Shown here piece after piece: positions 26,251 to 38,281 of a DNA stretch of 64,000 bases (its first letter is position 1; each line of letters begins with the position of its first letter). The position numbers and the translations under genes were made by a program. The stretch covers positions 22,226 through 86,225 of the forward strand of contig NDFF03000247.1 of NCBI GenBank assembly GCA_002150815.3, in the 5' to 3' direction. The DNA comes from Grammothele lineata. Its lineage: Eukaryota > Basidiomycota > Agaricomycetes > Polyporales > Polyporaceae. The notes under the pieces are model-generated. The model ran no database searches and had not been told where the DNA came from. It worked only from the letters and a program-made list of their open reading frames with translations.

Positions 26251-29200
26251 TCACGCTCGCGGAGATTCAGCATCCATGTCGTCCATCGCGGCCTCCTCGA
26301 CGAATGTCTCTGCTTCCCTCTTCAGCTCCCTCAGCATGTCACTCCGATCCCAGTCTTGCCTACGCCGCCACACCAGACCCAAACACGTCGCCCGCAATTG
26401 TTCTAGTTGTTCGACATTGAGTTCGCGAGTTGCGTCTCGTAGGTAGTTCCCCAAGTCTGTCAGCGCATCTTCATCGAGATAGAAGTCGGGAAGAGGAGGC
26501 GTTGGTGACCGCTCAACATCCATCGGCTGGGTGACGACCGGAGATTCCACTGCGGGCTCCGTCGACTGGGTGTTCATGGGATCGTCAAGAATGACTTGCG
26601 CACCCGCTGAGTGTCCTGTTCCGTCGGCTGGTGAAGTACTACCTGGCTGAGAGGCAGGAGGTGTGGACGAGGGACCAAATGGGTTGTCCGGCGGGTCGAT
26701 AGGCATGCTGTGGCGGTGGTCTACCGGCGACGCGGGGTTCAGGAGTGAGGGGTCGAAACCGCTTCTATGCGGCTCGGGATCACGAACGGGCTCGGCCTCA
26801 GGAGCCGAATGAAGCTTTGGAGGATCAGGAGCGGGCTGGACATCGTCAGCGAAGCGGACGCTCATCGAGCGGCCGCCGGCCGTCGGTGACAGTGGCGAAA
26901 CCCCAGATGGACCCTGCTCGCTTTCCGCCTGGACGTTGCCTCCGCTCTCCGTACGGACCTTCTTCGCATTGCGCTCGCCGTTCTCGTCCTCGGACGGAGT
27001 CGTCTCTGCGCCGTTCGAACGCTGCCGCTTGAGCCTGCGTTCGAGCAGGAGGGGATCCGTGATGGGCAAATCCAACACCTCTCCGTTATTGCGTAAGCTA
27101 CGACGAGTACCGGGGGCGTAGGCCCCATTCTGTGCGGCCGCCTGTTGCTCCTGTTCGGCACGCTCCTTGTCCTTTTGCTTTCGGAACTCCTCTCGGCGTT
27201 TGCGTTCGCGCCCTGCCATCCGTTCACATTCTAAGCGGAACTGAGGGTCGAAATCCTGTATGCTAACTTCGGCAGCTGTGAGCATGGCTTGTGCGCGGTA
27301 CAACCGTTCAGGATCCTGGCTGGCCCGCACGTGAGCATTGTGCACGATCTTGCGGAGGTCGTCCAGGAGGTCTTCTGGCGTCAGGTATCGATCCCTGTAC
27401 AGCTCGGTGTTCATACGTTCGAGGTCCATCTCGAATAGAGGAGGCTCTTGCACGAGTTGTTCCTGTATTTGCATCGGTTCGGGGATAGCTTCGACCGATT
27501 GCGCATGTGTCTCGTCCACAATTTCAGTGACACCGTTAGGCCCGTTACGGATTTCAACGGTGGCGGAGACAACTTGAACTTGAACAGGACGTGGTGCGTT
27601 GAAATCATAATTATATTCCTCCTGAGACGAATGGTTAGCGGCATTCTCGTCAGGAAAGTATGAAAACATACAGAAGCGCTCTTCGTGAACCGTTTGAACT
27701 TCCTCTTGAGTTCGCTGACAATGGGGCCAAGGCGGTACTTTAGTAGCGTAATGACGCGCTGGTCGTTCGCCTCCTGCATGGCAAGTTCTGCTTGTGTTAG
27801 CTGACGCGGCTCCAAAGGTGGCGCAATGGGAAGCTCCTCCAGCACTCGCTTCTTGCGTTTGATGCCGTCCGGAAAATGGTTGGGTGGCCGGCGTACGTCT
27901 TGCAAGAGGCCATCGAAGAAGGCTTCCCTCTGGGATGACGTCGGACGGACGAGTGCGACACGGTTCTCTCGGATGGACCCAAACCATTGACGAACGTCAC
28001 GAGGCAGCCGCAAGAAATCCCCATCAACAACAGCGAGGAGTAATACAGGGTCGGTTGGTGCGAGGGTATCCAACATAGCGCGCACAGTTGTTCGTGCCGT
28101 CTCCGAAACCGCGGAGCACCATCCAAGCAAGGAGGGAATATAGACAACGGAAGGCTGATGACGTTTCGCCTCTACGAACAACTGCACAATTGCAGCTTCG
28201 GGGCTCTATATAACACATTAGAACGGGATTTCCGCAAATGGCATTGGACGCACTCTAGTCGAATCGCTCATAAGCGCACCGAGATCCAAGCTCTGGATGT
28301 GATAGCCTTCGAGATGGTGGAGGGCTGCCGCAGCCACATAGCCATGCCCCATGCCTACGGTTCCATGAAGCAAAACCCTCGGACGGTAGATGCGCAACGT
28401 CTCCATGGATTGCATCATGAGTTCGCGCTCTAAAGCGCCTTCAGAACCCTCGTCTTCCCACTCGGCCTCTTCCAGAGCGGTACGTTTCTTGCTCACAGGG
28501 AGAACTTTCGCGATGACTTCTTTTATCTTCTCCAACGGCTCTTGGAGCAGAGGGATTAACTGTGTTGGGAGGGGGGAAGCGGCAGAAGAAACCGAGCGGG
28601 CAGATGAAGGAACAAGCTCTAGAAGACTTCAATGAGTGATACGCCGGGAGGTTCTGACCACCGGACTCACTCTTAACAGAGATCATAAAGTCCCTAAGCT
28701 CCACTTCAATCGTCTCGGGTTTGAGAAGCAAGCGGTCATTCGACTTGTAGATCTGAGGGTAGCGGCGCTGGACTGCATTGAGTGCAGCCTCCGTGCACAA
28801 AGCCTATGACGACGGACATATTCAACAAAGAAACATGGGAAAATGTTGGCACACTGACCCGCATGTCGGCACCGCCATACCCTTTCGTCAACTTAGCCAA
28901 GCCCTTCACATTCTCATCGCCCTTATCGCCTTCCCAACCGGCCCACTTCTTCGTCATAATCCGAAGAATCTTCTCCCTGGCCTCGAGACCGGGAAGCGGG
29001 AAATAGAACTCCCTGTCAAAACGCCCTGGACGACGGAGCGCAGGGTCGATGGCGTCCGGTCGGTTGGTCGCACCAATCACGACCACTTGTCCACGTCCGT
29101 CCATGCCGTCCATTAGGGCCAGAAGAGTTGAAACGATTGAGGCGTGGATTTGATCTTGTTTCGAGGATCGAACAGGAGCAAGGCCGTCAATCTCATCGAA

Positions 29201-31182
29201 AAAGATGATGCTAGGTTGCTGATTGCGAGCCTCCTCGAAGAGTAGTCGGAGTTGACGCTCAGCTTCGCCAACCCATTTGGACAGGCAGTCGGCACCCTTG
29301 CGCATGAAGAAGGCTATAATTCGCTTGCATGAGCACTGTACCATTTAAATTGACGCAAAGAAACATACATATGCCTTTCCCATTGGACCTACAACTTGCT
29401 GCCAGCGCGCGCGCAAGCAGGGTCTTACCGGTACCCGGTGGACCGTGGAACAACACGCCACGAGGAGGCGTAAGATTGAACCGTTGAAACACTTCAGGAT
29501 ACAGCAACGGGAGTAGAGTCATCTCCTTCAGTGAATTAATGTCTATAGAGATAGTATCAGAACCAACAGCACACGAGCATCTGCGTGGTACGCACGGTCT
29601 TCTAGACCTCCAACCTCGTCGAATGTGACGTTCTGATTGACACCGAGAGGATCCGCGTCGGCGAGCGCTGTTCAAGCATTAAAAGTTGTAACCTTACACA
29701 ACATCATAGACGCACCTGCATCCCCGACCTTCCCAAGGTTGGAAGGGGTTCCTGCCGCCGCAGCGAGATCCCCAGGGAGAAACCCACCGCCGGTGCCCGC
29801 CCCACCCGCAAAAACACCACCACCTGGACCACCAATACCTCCGAAAGGCTTCCTAGGTGTGCGCGTGACATGGTCTGAGTCCTATTATGTTGTGAGATAT
29901 GTTTGGCGAGGAACCATACGGCGACACATACAGAATCATCTCCAGGAGCACCCATCCACCTGCTCAATTCTGCGCCGGTGGCACTCCACCCAGGAGGCTT
30001 CGGTCGGTTTGAACGGCCATGACTGCGAGAAGCACCAGCTCGAGGTTTGGGAGGGGGACGCATCTCTTCCAAAGGGGGCGGAATGGCGTAGTTGATCTTG
30101 GCCCTTCGTCGCAGAGAGTACGGTTTACCATCTTGCTCGGGTTCAGCATCCATGTCTACTTCTGCGTCGCCATCCGCGTCCGCGTCCACCTCAATCTCAG
30201 GTTCTGGAGATGTCGCCGGGGCCTCATCTAACGACCCGTCGCCATCAGCCGAACCGGAAGAGGGCTCATCCACATAGCCATCTTCGTCCTCTTCATCACG
30301 GGCACTCGAGCGAGTGCGACGAGTGGACAGTCTGCTACGCGTCGTTCGTGAGGAGGACGCTTGCGGTTGCGAGCGGCCGTTCGAACGACGCGTGAGACGC
30401 CCGCCATTCGCTTGCCCGTTGGCGGCCTTACTCCTGTTACGAGTGGGATAACGACCCATCTTGGCTTCGCCGTCTTCATCATCACTTTGGATGAAGCCAT
30501 TCAGGTTGTTGGCGTGACCGCGATTGCGATTGCGTCGAAGACGATAACGACCGCCCGTCTCCTCTTCCTCCTCATCTTCATTCTGATCGGGAGACAGAGC
30601 CTTACTCTTCCCTTTGGGAGAAATGACGTCGATGGGATCATCCTCGCTCTCAGACTCCCTGTAGGATTTCTTTTGGACTCGGCGACCCCGGGAAGAAAGG
30701 CCGAACTGAGCCGGTTCTGCGCCTCCTTCCCCTTCTCCCTCTGCCTCGTCAGGGGCTTGATTCTCTTCCGCCTCCATGGACGCGTTGCTTTGCTGATATT
30801 CGGAACCAGACGCGGTAGGACTGCTAGGTTGGTGACGCGATGCGCCGCGAGTGACAGGCATGTCTTGTGGTATTTTGAATCTGATACGCAAACTCGCAGG
30901 GGATGGGAGACCTGCGGCAATGGGCGGGGCAGCTTCTGAGGAATGAGGTTGGCTTTGATAGTATTGTTGGGGGACAGACTGGTTCGACGGCTGAGAGGGA
31001 ACGTAGCCGCCGTAGTCGTAAGACCGGGGTTGTCCGACGGAGGGCTGGTGTAGGTACTGGTATGACGGGTCAATAAGATCCTGAGGGACGAGATTGCCGA
31101 GAGGAGGCTGTTGTGGCTGAAGATCGTGGACGTTGTCTGGAAAGTCGGGAGTTCCGCCCGGGAAGTTGAAGGGGGTGTTCAT
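26251..31182 (-). CDS. YTA7: Yta7/ATAD2-family AAA+ ATPase with bromodomain
   Basis: Chromatin-associated ATPase that handles histone H3-H4 and limits heterochromatin spreading. Order of parts: a long Gln/Pro then acidic/basic low-complexity N-terminus (start ATG 31180-31182); RTPRKPFGGIGG and NVTFDEVGGLEDH; AAA1 with Walker A FHGPPGTGKTLLARALA, KWVGEAERQLRLLFEEA, Walker B IIFFDEIDGLAP, GATNRPDAIDPALRRPGRFD. A degenerate second AAA domain follows (LLHGTVGMGHGYVAAAAL; SVVYIPSLLGW), then a bromodomain-like region near FEMDLERMNTELYRDRYLTP and DLLDDLRKIVHNAHVRAS, and a long disordered tail with a final helical segment ending DDMDAESPRA-stop at 26251. Introns are few and sit mostly in the AAA1 region. 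At roughly 1,500 residues it fits the family. Confidence 0.93.
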
Positions 31183-32383
31183 ACGATCGAAGCTGTGCGT
31201 TGACAACTTCGACCGGGCTTTCGTACGGGGTGCGGAAGAACGACAATGCGCACGCGAGGACTGTGCTGGCGCGTGTAGACTCTGGGGCGCGATGTGCGGG
31301 CGAGGGCGAGGAGAAGGAGCAAGGGGCAAAGCGAGAGGCGACGGAAGATGGCCGTTTGTCCTGGACGCGGCAAGCGCCGGGAGACGGCGGCGTTTGGCGC
31401 TGTTTGCGCTTGTGGCGATGCGGGCTCAGCACGCGCTCACCGTCCGCCCGAGCTCGTCCCGCCCAGGAGAGCGTCCGAGTCCGCAGACAGACGGCAGCAT
31501 CGTGTCCCCCGCCGACAGCCATCACGGCGCTGCGTACCCTCCAACATATGTCTATCTTCTTCCCCAAGCGGATGCAACATACCATATGTGTCCTGTGTAT
31601 CTTCCACTTCTCCGCTTATCGCAGGCGGAGTGGGACATCTCCTCCTCCTCCTACCCTCCCATCCGAAAATCTCCCCGCCGGTTGGACGTCGACAGGATGA
31701 AGTCGTTTGCGAGGAATTGACCATGTCGACGAACAGTCTGTTAATTTGTGGATAACAAACGGCAGGAAAAACAGCGCAACTGAGGCCCAGGACAGACAGC
31801 GCCACGAGAGGGCATAATGGGAAGTCCAGGTGGATGTACAAAGCAAAAAAGCGAACGAACGTCGCGCACAACGGTGCCCTCGACGCCCGGAAGGTTCACC
31901 GGCTGTTATCAGACTCCTACCCAACCGCCGCTTCTGCCCTCTCCCAAACACAGATATGCCGTTACTCAGACAGGCTCCGCTTCAAACTCCGCCATATCCG
32001 CAGCGCATGCTCGCCAGGCTACTGGAGTCCGATCTCCCAATTCCTACTGCCGTTGCAGCTTTTTCTCTGAAAACTCGTAATGCAGTGGCCTTCGTACACG
32101 ATTTAGCGATACAGCGAGGGTTGTTATCGGGGATTTGACCGCTTTCGTAGGCGGCTAGTCTCACTTGGCGGGAGTGCTCAATTAGGCATCTTCTCACGCC
32201 ACAGAATCCTCTCCACTCAACATTCAACCGCCAGCACTCGAATAACTCGAGCACTGTCACTACAGTAAACTCAACTGTCCTGAACGCAAGTCGGGACCAA
32301 CGCTGATCCAAAAACTGAGCAGCATTATCAGGAATCCAGTCCTCTGGAATTGCTTCTCCAGCAGGCATCCGTCTCGTCATACC
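31183..32383. other. Divergent 1.2 kb gap between Yta7 and PNKP with unresolved ORFs
   Basis: The gap must hold both promoters. Overlapping open frames exist: on the minus strand 32380-31982 (begins MTRRMPAGEAIPEDWIPDNA) and 31871-31437 (with a hydrophobic stretch CPLVALSVLGLSCAVFPAV), and on the plus strand 31830-32138. None shows a domain I recognise. The minus ATG at 32380 nearly abuts the PNKP ATG at 32384, leaving no room for normal leaders. A lineage-specific gene is possible but not established. Confidence 0.4.
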
Positions 32384-34239
32384 ATGTCCCCACAGCGAGG
32401 TCTGTACCCGATCATGTAGGTAATGCTTCCTGCTCAAGTACTCATGGTCACCTTCTCTTCCCTGCAGAATCCAAGAAGCGCTCGGCAGCTCACTTAGACC
32501 AGGATCAGCCTAGCTCGTCTGCTAAATCTCAAAAACGTCAGTGGCAATGCCAGTAGTCTGGAACGACACTGATGTAATTAATACTTTAGTTTTCCCAATC
32601 TTTGAGAAGCCAAGTGCGACCTCATCCGACCCCACCGCATTCCGATGGGTTTCTCCGTCACTCGGGCTTAAACGTTCTTGTCTTTATGGTATTAGTGGTC
32701 ATCCACAAGTCGCATCCAAGGTGGCTGCTTTCGACTTAGACGGCTGTCTCATTCAATCGTCGTTCCCGAAGAAGGGTGCGCCCCCCAAGTTCGAGTGGTG
32801 GCGCAAGAGCGTCCCCACAAAGCTCAAGCAGGTGCATGAAGAGGGGTCAGTGGTCGGTCTCTTGAGACAGTTTCACACTTACCTCATAGTCAATAGATAT
32901 TCTATCGTGATCCTAACGAACCAGGCTCTCCGCACCACCACACTTATTAACGAATGGAAGAAGAAAATCCCGCTCATCGCTGCTGCAGTTCGTTGTCGAA
33001 TTTCTCCGTTCGCTTCAAGCAGCTAATGTTGTCCTTAGCTCCCTAACATCCCATTTCGTATATTTGCTGCCACGGAAAAGGACAGCTACCGTAAACCGAT
33101 ACCTGGGATGTGGTACGAGCTGGACCGTATTTTTGCGGGAGAAGGAGTGCGGATAGGTATACCAATCCTCGAATCCGTCGATGATACAACAGCTTACATA
33201 CTGTGCAGACATTCAAAATTCCTTCTTCGTGGGTGACGCGGCCGGACGTCCAAACGACCACTCTTCAACGGATCGCAAGCTCGCGCTCAATGTTGGCGTG
33301 CCATTTTATACCCCCGAGGTAAGCGTGCCGCCACCACCAGGGCCAGCGACTTGCTCATTTATATCTATCTCTGAGGAATACTTTTTGAATCTTCCGGCTG
33401 CGGCTTACACCTTGCCCGGGTTCCACGTGTCGAGTCTACCCGCAGATGGTTATTCTTCAGTCGTTGTCTTTGAGACCAACTGCTCACCACCCCCATGCTA
33501 GTGCCTCGCCTTGTTCCTCCTGAACCGCCGCTTGTTCCCGCTCCCGAATCACCTGAAGTAGTACTTTTCGTTGGATTCCCTGCACTTGGCAAGTCGTCGT
33601 TCTTTCGGAAGCATTTTGCCCCCGCCGGTTACGCGCATATCAACCAAGACAAGCTCAAGACACGTGAAAAATGTGTCAAAGCAGCCGGAGAAGCCTTGAA
33701 GGGCAAACAGAGTGTTGTTATCGGTGAGGACAACCTTTTTACTTTACCAACCACATACGGCGTTCTCAACCTTTCATACAGATAACACCAACCGCGATTC
33801 GCAAACACGCAGGTACTACATTGACCTTGCGAAGGCGCACAAAGTACCTATCAGGTAGCGTTGGCATGGATTTACAATGGTATCTGAAGTAAGCGCAGTT
33901 GACGAGTGCCCATGGAACAGATGCATCTATTTCACCGGTTCGATGGAATTGGCCTGGCACAACAATTTGTACCGAGCGTTCAACCTACCGCCTTCCGTGT
34001 TGTCAACTGAGGTAAATGCACGCCGTCTTGCCAGCATCTCTGCTGTAAATTATTGATATTTGTGGCAGCAGAAACGGGATTTCCTGCCATACTCCGCATT
34101 CTCAAGTTATCGTACCTCTTTCGAGGAGCCCTCCACAGGCGAGGGCTATTCGGAAGTACGCAAAGTGAACTGGGTGTTTGACGGAGATGATGAGGCAAGG
34201 CGACGTTGGGGCATGTGGTTGCAAGTCGATGGCAAGTAG
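32384..34239 (+). CDS. Bifunctional polynucleotide phosphatase/kinase (PNKP, Pnk1-like)
   Basis: Repairs DNA ends by removing 3'-phosphate and adding 5'-phosphate. Spliced start MSPQRESKKRSAAHLDQDQP, a nuclear-signal-like basic/acidic leader. The HAD phosphatase domain follows: KVAAFDLDGCLIQSSFPKKG, IVILTNQALRT, RKPIPGMWYELD and FFVGDAAGRPNDHSSTDRKL. The first motif reads DLDGC where DLDGT is more usual. The kinase domain has P-loop VVLFVGFPALGKSSFFRKHF, HINQDKLKTREKCV, VVIDNTNRD and RCIYFTGSMELAWHNN. No FHA domain is seen, as in S. pombe Pnk1. It ends WLQVDGK-stop at 34237-34239. Exon 1 is only 16 nt (32384-32399), with donor GTCTGT. Confidence 0.92.
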
Positions 34240-34383
34240 GCCCACCGGCTGTTCCTCATCATCGCATCGACTAGACAGGGCGCGGCCCTGCGAAGGGACC
34301 CCGCCCCCGCTACTGCCGGAATTACATACTCTCTACACGATACGATACACTGTTGATGCCATCGTTATTAATTCCGATTCAAA

Positions 34384-35203
34384 TTACTCGTCTTCGACTT
34401 TCTTGAGTCCGCTCACGTCCCTTGTCCCCCTATAAATGAAACCGTTAGTATCCGGATACCGAAGAGTTGATACTGACGAGCACTCACATCAGCGGCGTCC
34501 CGAATATATCGATCGCGTCAATACGCGTCTCATCTTCACCATTCTGGTTTGAGACCACAAATATCTACGGAGTAATTCTTAGTATTCGATATTTGGACGC
34601 CACGCAGTAGACTGAGAGACGTCGTGGACACAGAATCAATGCATATCGAGAGAACGCACTCACATGCAGACTATTGATTGACTGGAACCGTACGAATCGC
34701 AATGGGACCTTCTTTCCCTCGCGCACATCCTCCTCCGAGAGCTCAATCTCCTGCACGACTGCTTGTTGCTCCTCTGCGTCCTCGAAGCTCACCGACGGCC
34801 GGTTGATGAGCAAGCGAATTAATTTGGGGCCCTGAGCAGCATTCGCTGTTTGTAAAGCAATCGCACGAATCTTCACTGTTTGATTGAACTATACGGTTAG
34901 CCGAGATTAGTTGGCCCATGGACCATGGTAAGATGTCCCCGTCACCGCAGACGACAAAGGGAACGTGGCGGGCTTACTGGGATGTTGAGTAGGAGTTGCT
35001 CATCGGCATCGCTGAGCACGTATGCGATTCCCGTGTTCTTTTTCTTGTCAGCGACTATGGACTTGAGCGTGTGTTCGGGAGATTCGTTAAGACAGTTGAG
35101 CTGCAAAACATCGAGGCATTCCAGTAGCGATGTCTGCCCACGGTGCTGGGTCAACGCCACTAGAGGAACGGTCGTCGACGGGTCTCACTTCTGCGTCAGC
35201 CAT
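34384..35203 (-). CDS. PITH-domain protein (PITHD1 / thioredoxin-like C-terminal domain)
   Basis: Spliced reading: MADAE|LNCLNESPEHTLKSIVADKK, LLLNIPFNQTVKIRAIALQ, LIRLLINRPSVSFEDAEEQQ, VPLRFVRFQSINSLHIFVVS, DETRIDAIDIFGTPLMGT and KKVEDE-stop. This is a complete PITH domain and nothing else, matching PITHD1-type proteins. In thioredoxin-like family members the same domain docks on the 26S proteasome. No thioredoxin CxxC domain is attached. The start is ATG 35201-35203, with the first intron right after five codons; the stop is TAA at 34384-34386. Convergent with PNKP (144 bp between stops). Confidence 0.9.
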
Positions 35204-35444
35204 TTCTTGATTACGGACACGGAAGAACAGAGACGCGCTGGGTGGGGAGCGAGATGGTATCGGTGTTGGATTAAGAGAGACAAGAAGTACAAGCTCGTAC
35301 GGTATGCAGACTCGTGAGAAATTATGTCAGAGTGAGAGGCACCAAGGCAGACGAAGACGAAATACAGCAGGGACCACAAGTAACGGACACATCCGGCCTC
35401 TCGCTCCACATACGTCCAATCGCGAGATATACAATCCACATCCG

Positions 35445-37898
35445 CTATACAATCACACATTCATCCTTCGCGTCCTGACGCGTCGGCCGTGCCATGTTCG
35501 CCCGCTTGTTTCCGTTGCGCTTCATCTCCGTCAGGCGGTTCATCGCCCTCTTGTTTCCTTGCGCTAGAACGTCCACAGTTAGTAATGGCTTTGAATCTGA
35601 GACCAACGTACGGCTCTACTAACCTGCTGCGCGCATGTACCACCGCTTTGCGAACTCAACGTCCTGCTTGACACCGATGCCAACCTCCGCGTAGTAACCA
35701 ACTGCGTACTCGGCCTTGCTCAATCCCTTGTTCGCTGCCCTCCTCGCCCACAGATATGCCTCCGAGTCGCTCTGCTTCAACACGCCCTCGCTTCCCGTCA
35801 GGTACCAACCGCTCAACGCAAGCTCCGCCTCCGCATGTCCTTTCTCCGCCGCCTTTGTGTACCATGCAATCGAGCGCCTTGGATCGACCGGACACGTCAA
35901 CGAACCGTACTCGAACGCTTGTCCAAGTTTGAACTGCGAGTGCGTATAGCCCAAGTGACCGGCACGCTGGTACATCTCCCGAGCATAGGCGGGGTCATGC
36001 GGGACAACACCATTGTTGGGGTTCTCGTAGAGCATCGCGAGCTCGTGTAATGCGTGCGGGTTTTCCTCGTCTGCCTGCTCTGCGGCGCGCCGTAACCAGC
36101 CAATGGCCTCACGGGGGTTTGGGGGCTGCTTGAGCAACCCGCGCAACAGAATGACACCAAGCTTGTACATGGCAGCTGTGTCTCCCAGAGATGCGGCCTT
36201 ACGGTAGAACGCTGCGGCACGTTGGGGGTCTGCTCGTGTGCCAGCACCGATTTCGTTGCAAACGGCTACACGGTAACACGCCGCAGCGTGATTCTGCTTT
36301 GCGGCTTGCAGGTAGAGGTGGTATGCGCGTTCGTGGTCGACTTGGAGACCTAGCATGCCCGTACCATGACAATTCGCGAGGAAGAACTGAGCCTCGTCGT
36401 ACGGCTGCCCTTGAGTGGCGAGCTTGCGAATAACTTTCAGAGACTCCTGGATGAGGGTATCGCGATATTTCCGAAGCCCACGTTGGTCCTTCGCATCCGC
36501 ACCAATCTTCTTCGCGGCGTCGATGAGGTATTTCGCATAGAGGAAGTGCGCTTCGGGATCCGGATCGTCTTTGATACGTTGGCGGTACTGGTCAATGTAC
36601 TCTTTCGTGTACGGCGGAGCGCTCAGGTCGATGGCTTTGGACTTCTGCGTGCGAAGGTTCACTGAGGCAGTGGTTTCCGATCGTTGCAACCGAGGACGAG
36701 TCATCTCAAAGTCAGAGTCCTCTGGAGGAGGCATGGGAGGGACTGTTTGGAACGAAGACGCATTGGAAGGACCTCGTGACAGGCTTGACTGAGATCCTGA
36801 CGGGTAGCCGGGACCACCCTGGTAGGGCCCGGGCCCCAAGTATGGCCCAGACTGACTGGGAGGGATGGGAGGGCCATAGTTCTGTGGGGTATACGGAGAA
36901 GGAGTGGGTCCTGGAGCGGGATATGGCGACTGCGACGGCCCTGGGGGAGGATAAGGAGTGCCAGGACCAGGAGGATACGGATTTTGCATCATGGGTCCCG
37001 GAGGAGCTCCGCCTGGGGGAGGCCCCATACCGAGGACGTCTGAGGCGGCAGCATAGAGATGATTGTTGTTGAATTCCGGCTGAGGCGGTCCAGGATTAAA
37101 AGGAGGCTGCCCATGACCGTGCCAACTACCAGGCTGAGGCGTCCATCCCCTGGTGGGTGGCCCGGGCTGATTGGGTTGGTACATAGCGGCCGGATCTTCG
37201 TAGGAGTAGAGACTGACGAGGTCTCCGTCGGCTTCTTGACCATCGCTATAGAAACTAGTATTGCCACTACCACCCGAACGGATGGAAGGCGAGCGACCAT
37301 CGTCTATGCGTCCTGGCGGCTGGCGTCGCATATACTGATCGGGAGATGTTGGAAGCCCCATGGGGGGTGCCATGCGTTGCGGAGACTGCATGGACTGCAT
37401 GGATCGCATGGACATGGACGTGCCTGCGCGGGGGATGGGGTCTCCAAGTGGGGGGCCGTGACCAGGAGGTCCGCGCTGACCGAGAGACATGCTACCAAAC
37501 TGATCTGCCAGTCCATTGGGGTTGAACTGCTGAGAAGGAAGCGGTGGAACGGTGTCGTGCTCTCCGTACTCGTTCGGAGGCATCTGAGTATGGATCGCAG
37601 GGACAGACCGGTTTTGGTGACGCATGAGAGGAGGGCCCACTGGACCGACAAAGACCGGATATCGCGATGGGAGGGACTATCAGGACGGTGAGGGAGAGGA
37701 GAAGTGGGCGGGCTCACTGTTATCCTGCCCGTTGCTGGCACCATTCCACTCTTCGTACGGGGGTACGTCGTAGTCCGCAGGGACAGTTTGAGATCTATGC
37801 GGGACATGGTTCCAGTGTTCGCTGTCCGGAGGCAGTCCTTGGCGACGAGACTGCATGTCCGGCGGGGACGCGGGGTGGGGTTCCTGCGTATCGGCCAT
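35445..37898 (-). CDS. CHS4: Skt5/Chs4-like chitin synthase activator with Sel1 repeats and CaaX end
   Basis: Family role: activates and localises chitin synthase III at septa and growing tips. The N-terminal part (to about residue 330) is low-complexity Pro/Gly/Gln/Tyr. A conserved entry segment (YTKEYIDQYRQRIKDDPDPEAHFLYAKYL) precedes a run of about seven Sel1-like repeats (ACYRVAVCNEIGAGTRADPQ; AMYKLGVILLRGLL; ALHELAMLYENPNNGVVPHD; SQFKLGQAFEYGSLTC; AELALSGWYLTGSEGVLKQ; AEYAVGYYAEVGIGVKQD). The last exon, joined across an intron near 35573-35626, ends AKDECVIV-stop: a CaaX box, like the prenylation signal of yeast Chs4. The start is ATG 37896-37898 (MADTQEPHPASPPD). The first intron join (DN|MGPPLMRH) is chosen to keep frame. 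Confidence 0.92.
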
Positions 37899-38281
37899 GG
37901 CTGCACTGGCGAGGTACTAGAGAGTAATGGCTGGCGCAGCGAGGAGGGCGGGCGAGCGGACGGACGGGAGAAGGTAGCAAGGGCGCGTGTGGGGAAGATG
38001 CGTCGAACGCGGGAGAGGACGTTGCTGGGATCGCTTGAGGAGGTGCACAGCCGATCTTGTCGACGGCACGCTATAAGGAATACATGCCCCATCTCAATCA
38101 TTTCTCCGTCATCCCTTCCGCCCGATGTCTTTTCATTCGGCTTTCGGCCATTCACGCAGATGGACAGGAGCATGTATTGCGCGCGCCCCAGCTGCTCTCG
38201 ACGCCGCGCCAACGGTGGCGAGTACCCAACCAAGGAGAAGTGGAAGATATAATAATGATAAGGACCTTATAAGGACTCGAG
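37899..38281. promoter_or_regulatory. Intergenic region between Jhd1 stop and Skt5 start
   Basis: 383 bp between two minus-strand genes, holding the Skt5 promoter and the 3' end of Jhd1. No gene seen. Confidence 0.5.

Noticed and set aside
37304..38233. 309-codon minus frame over the Skt5 5' part
   Set aside because: Out-of-frame reading of the Skt5 low-complexity exon and its promoter; the Skt5 frame has the family features.
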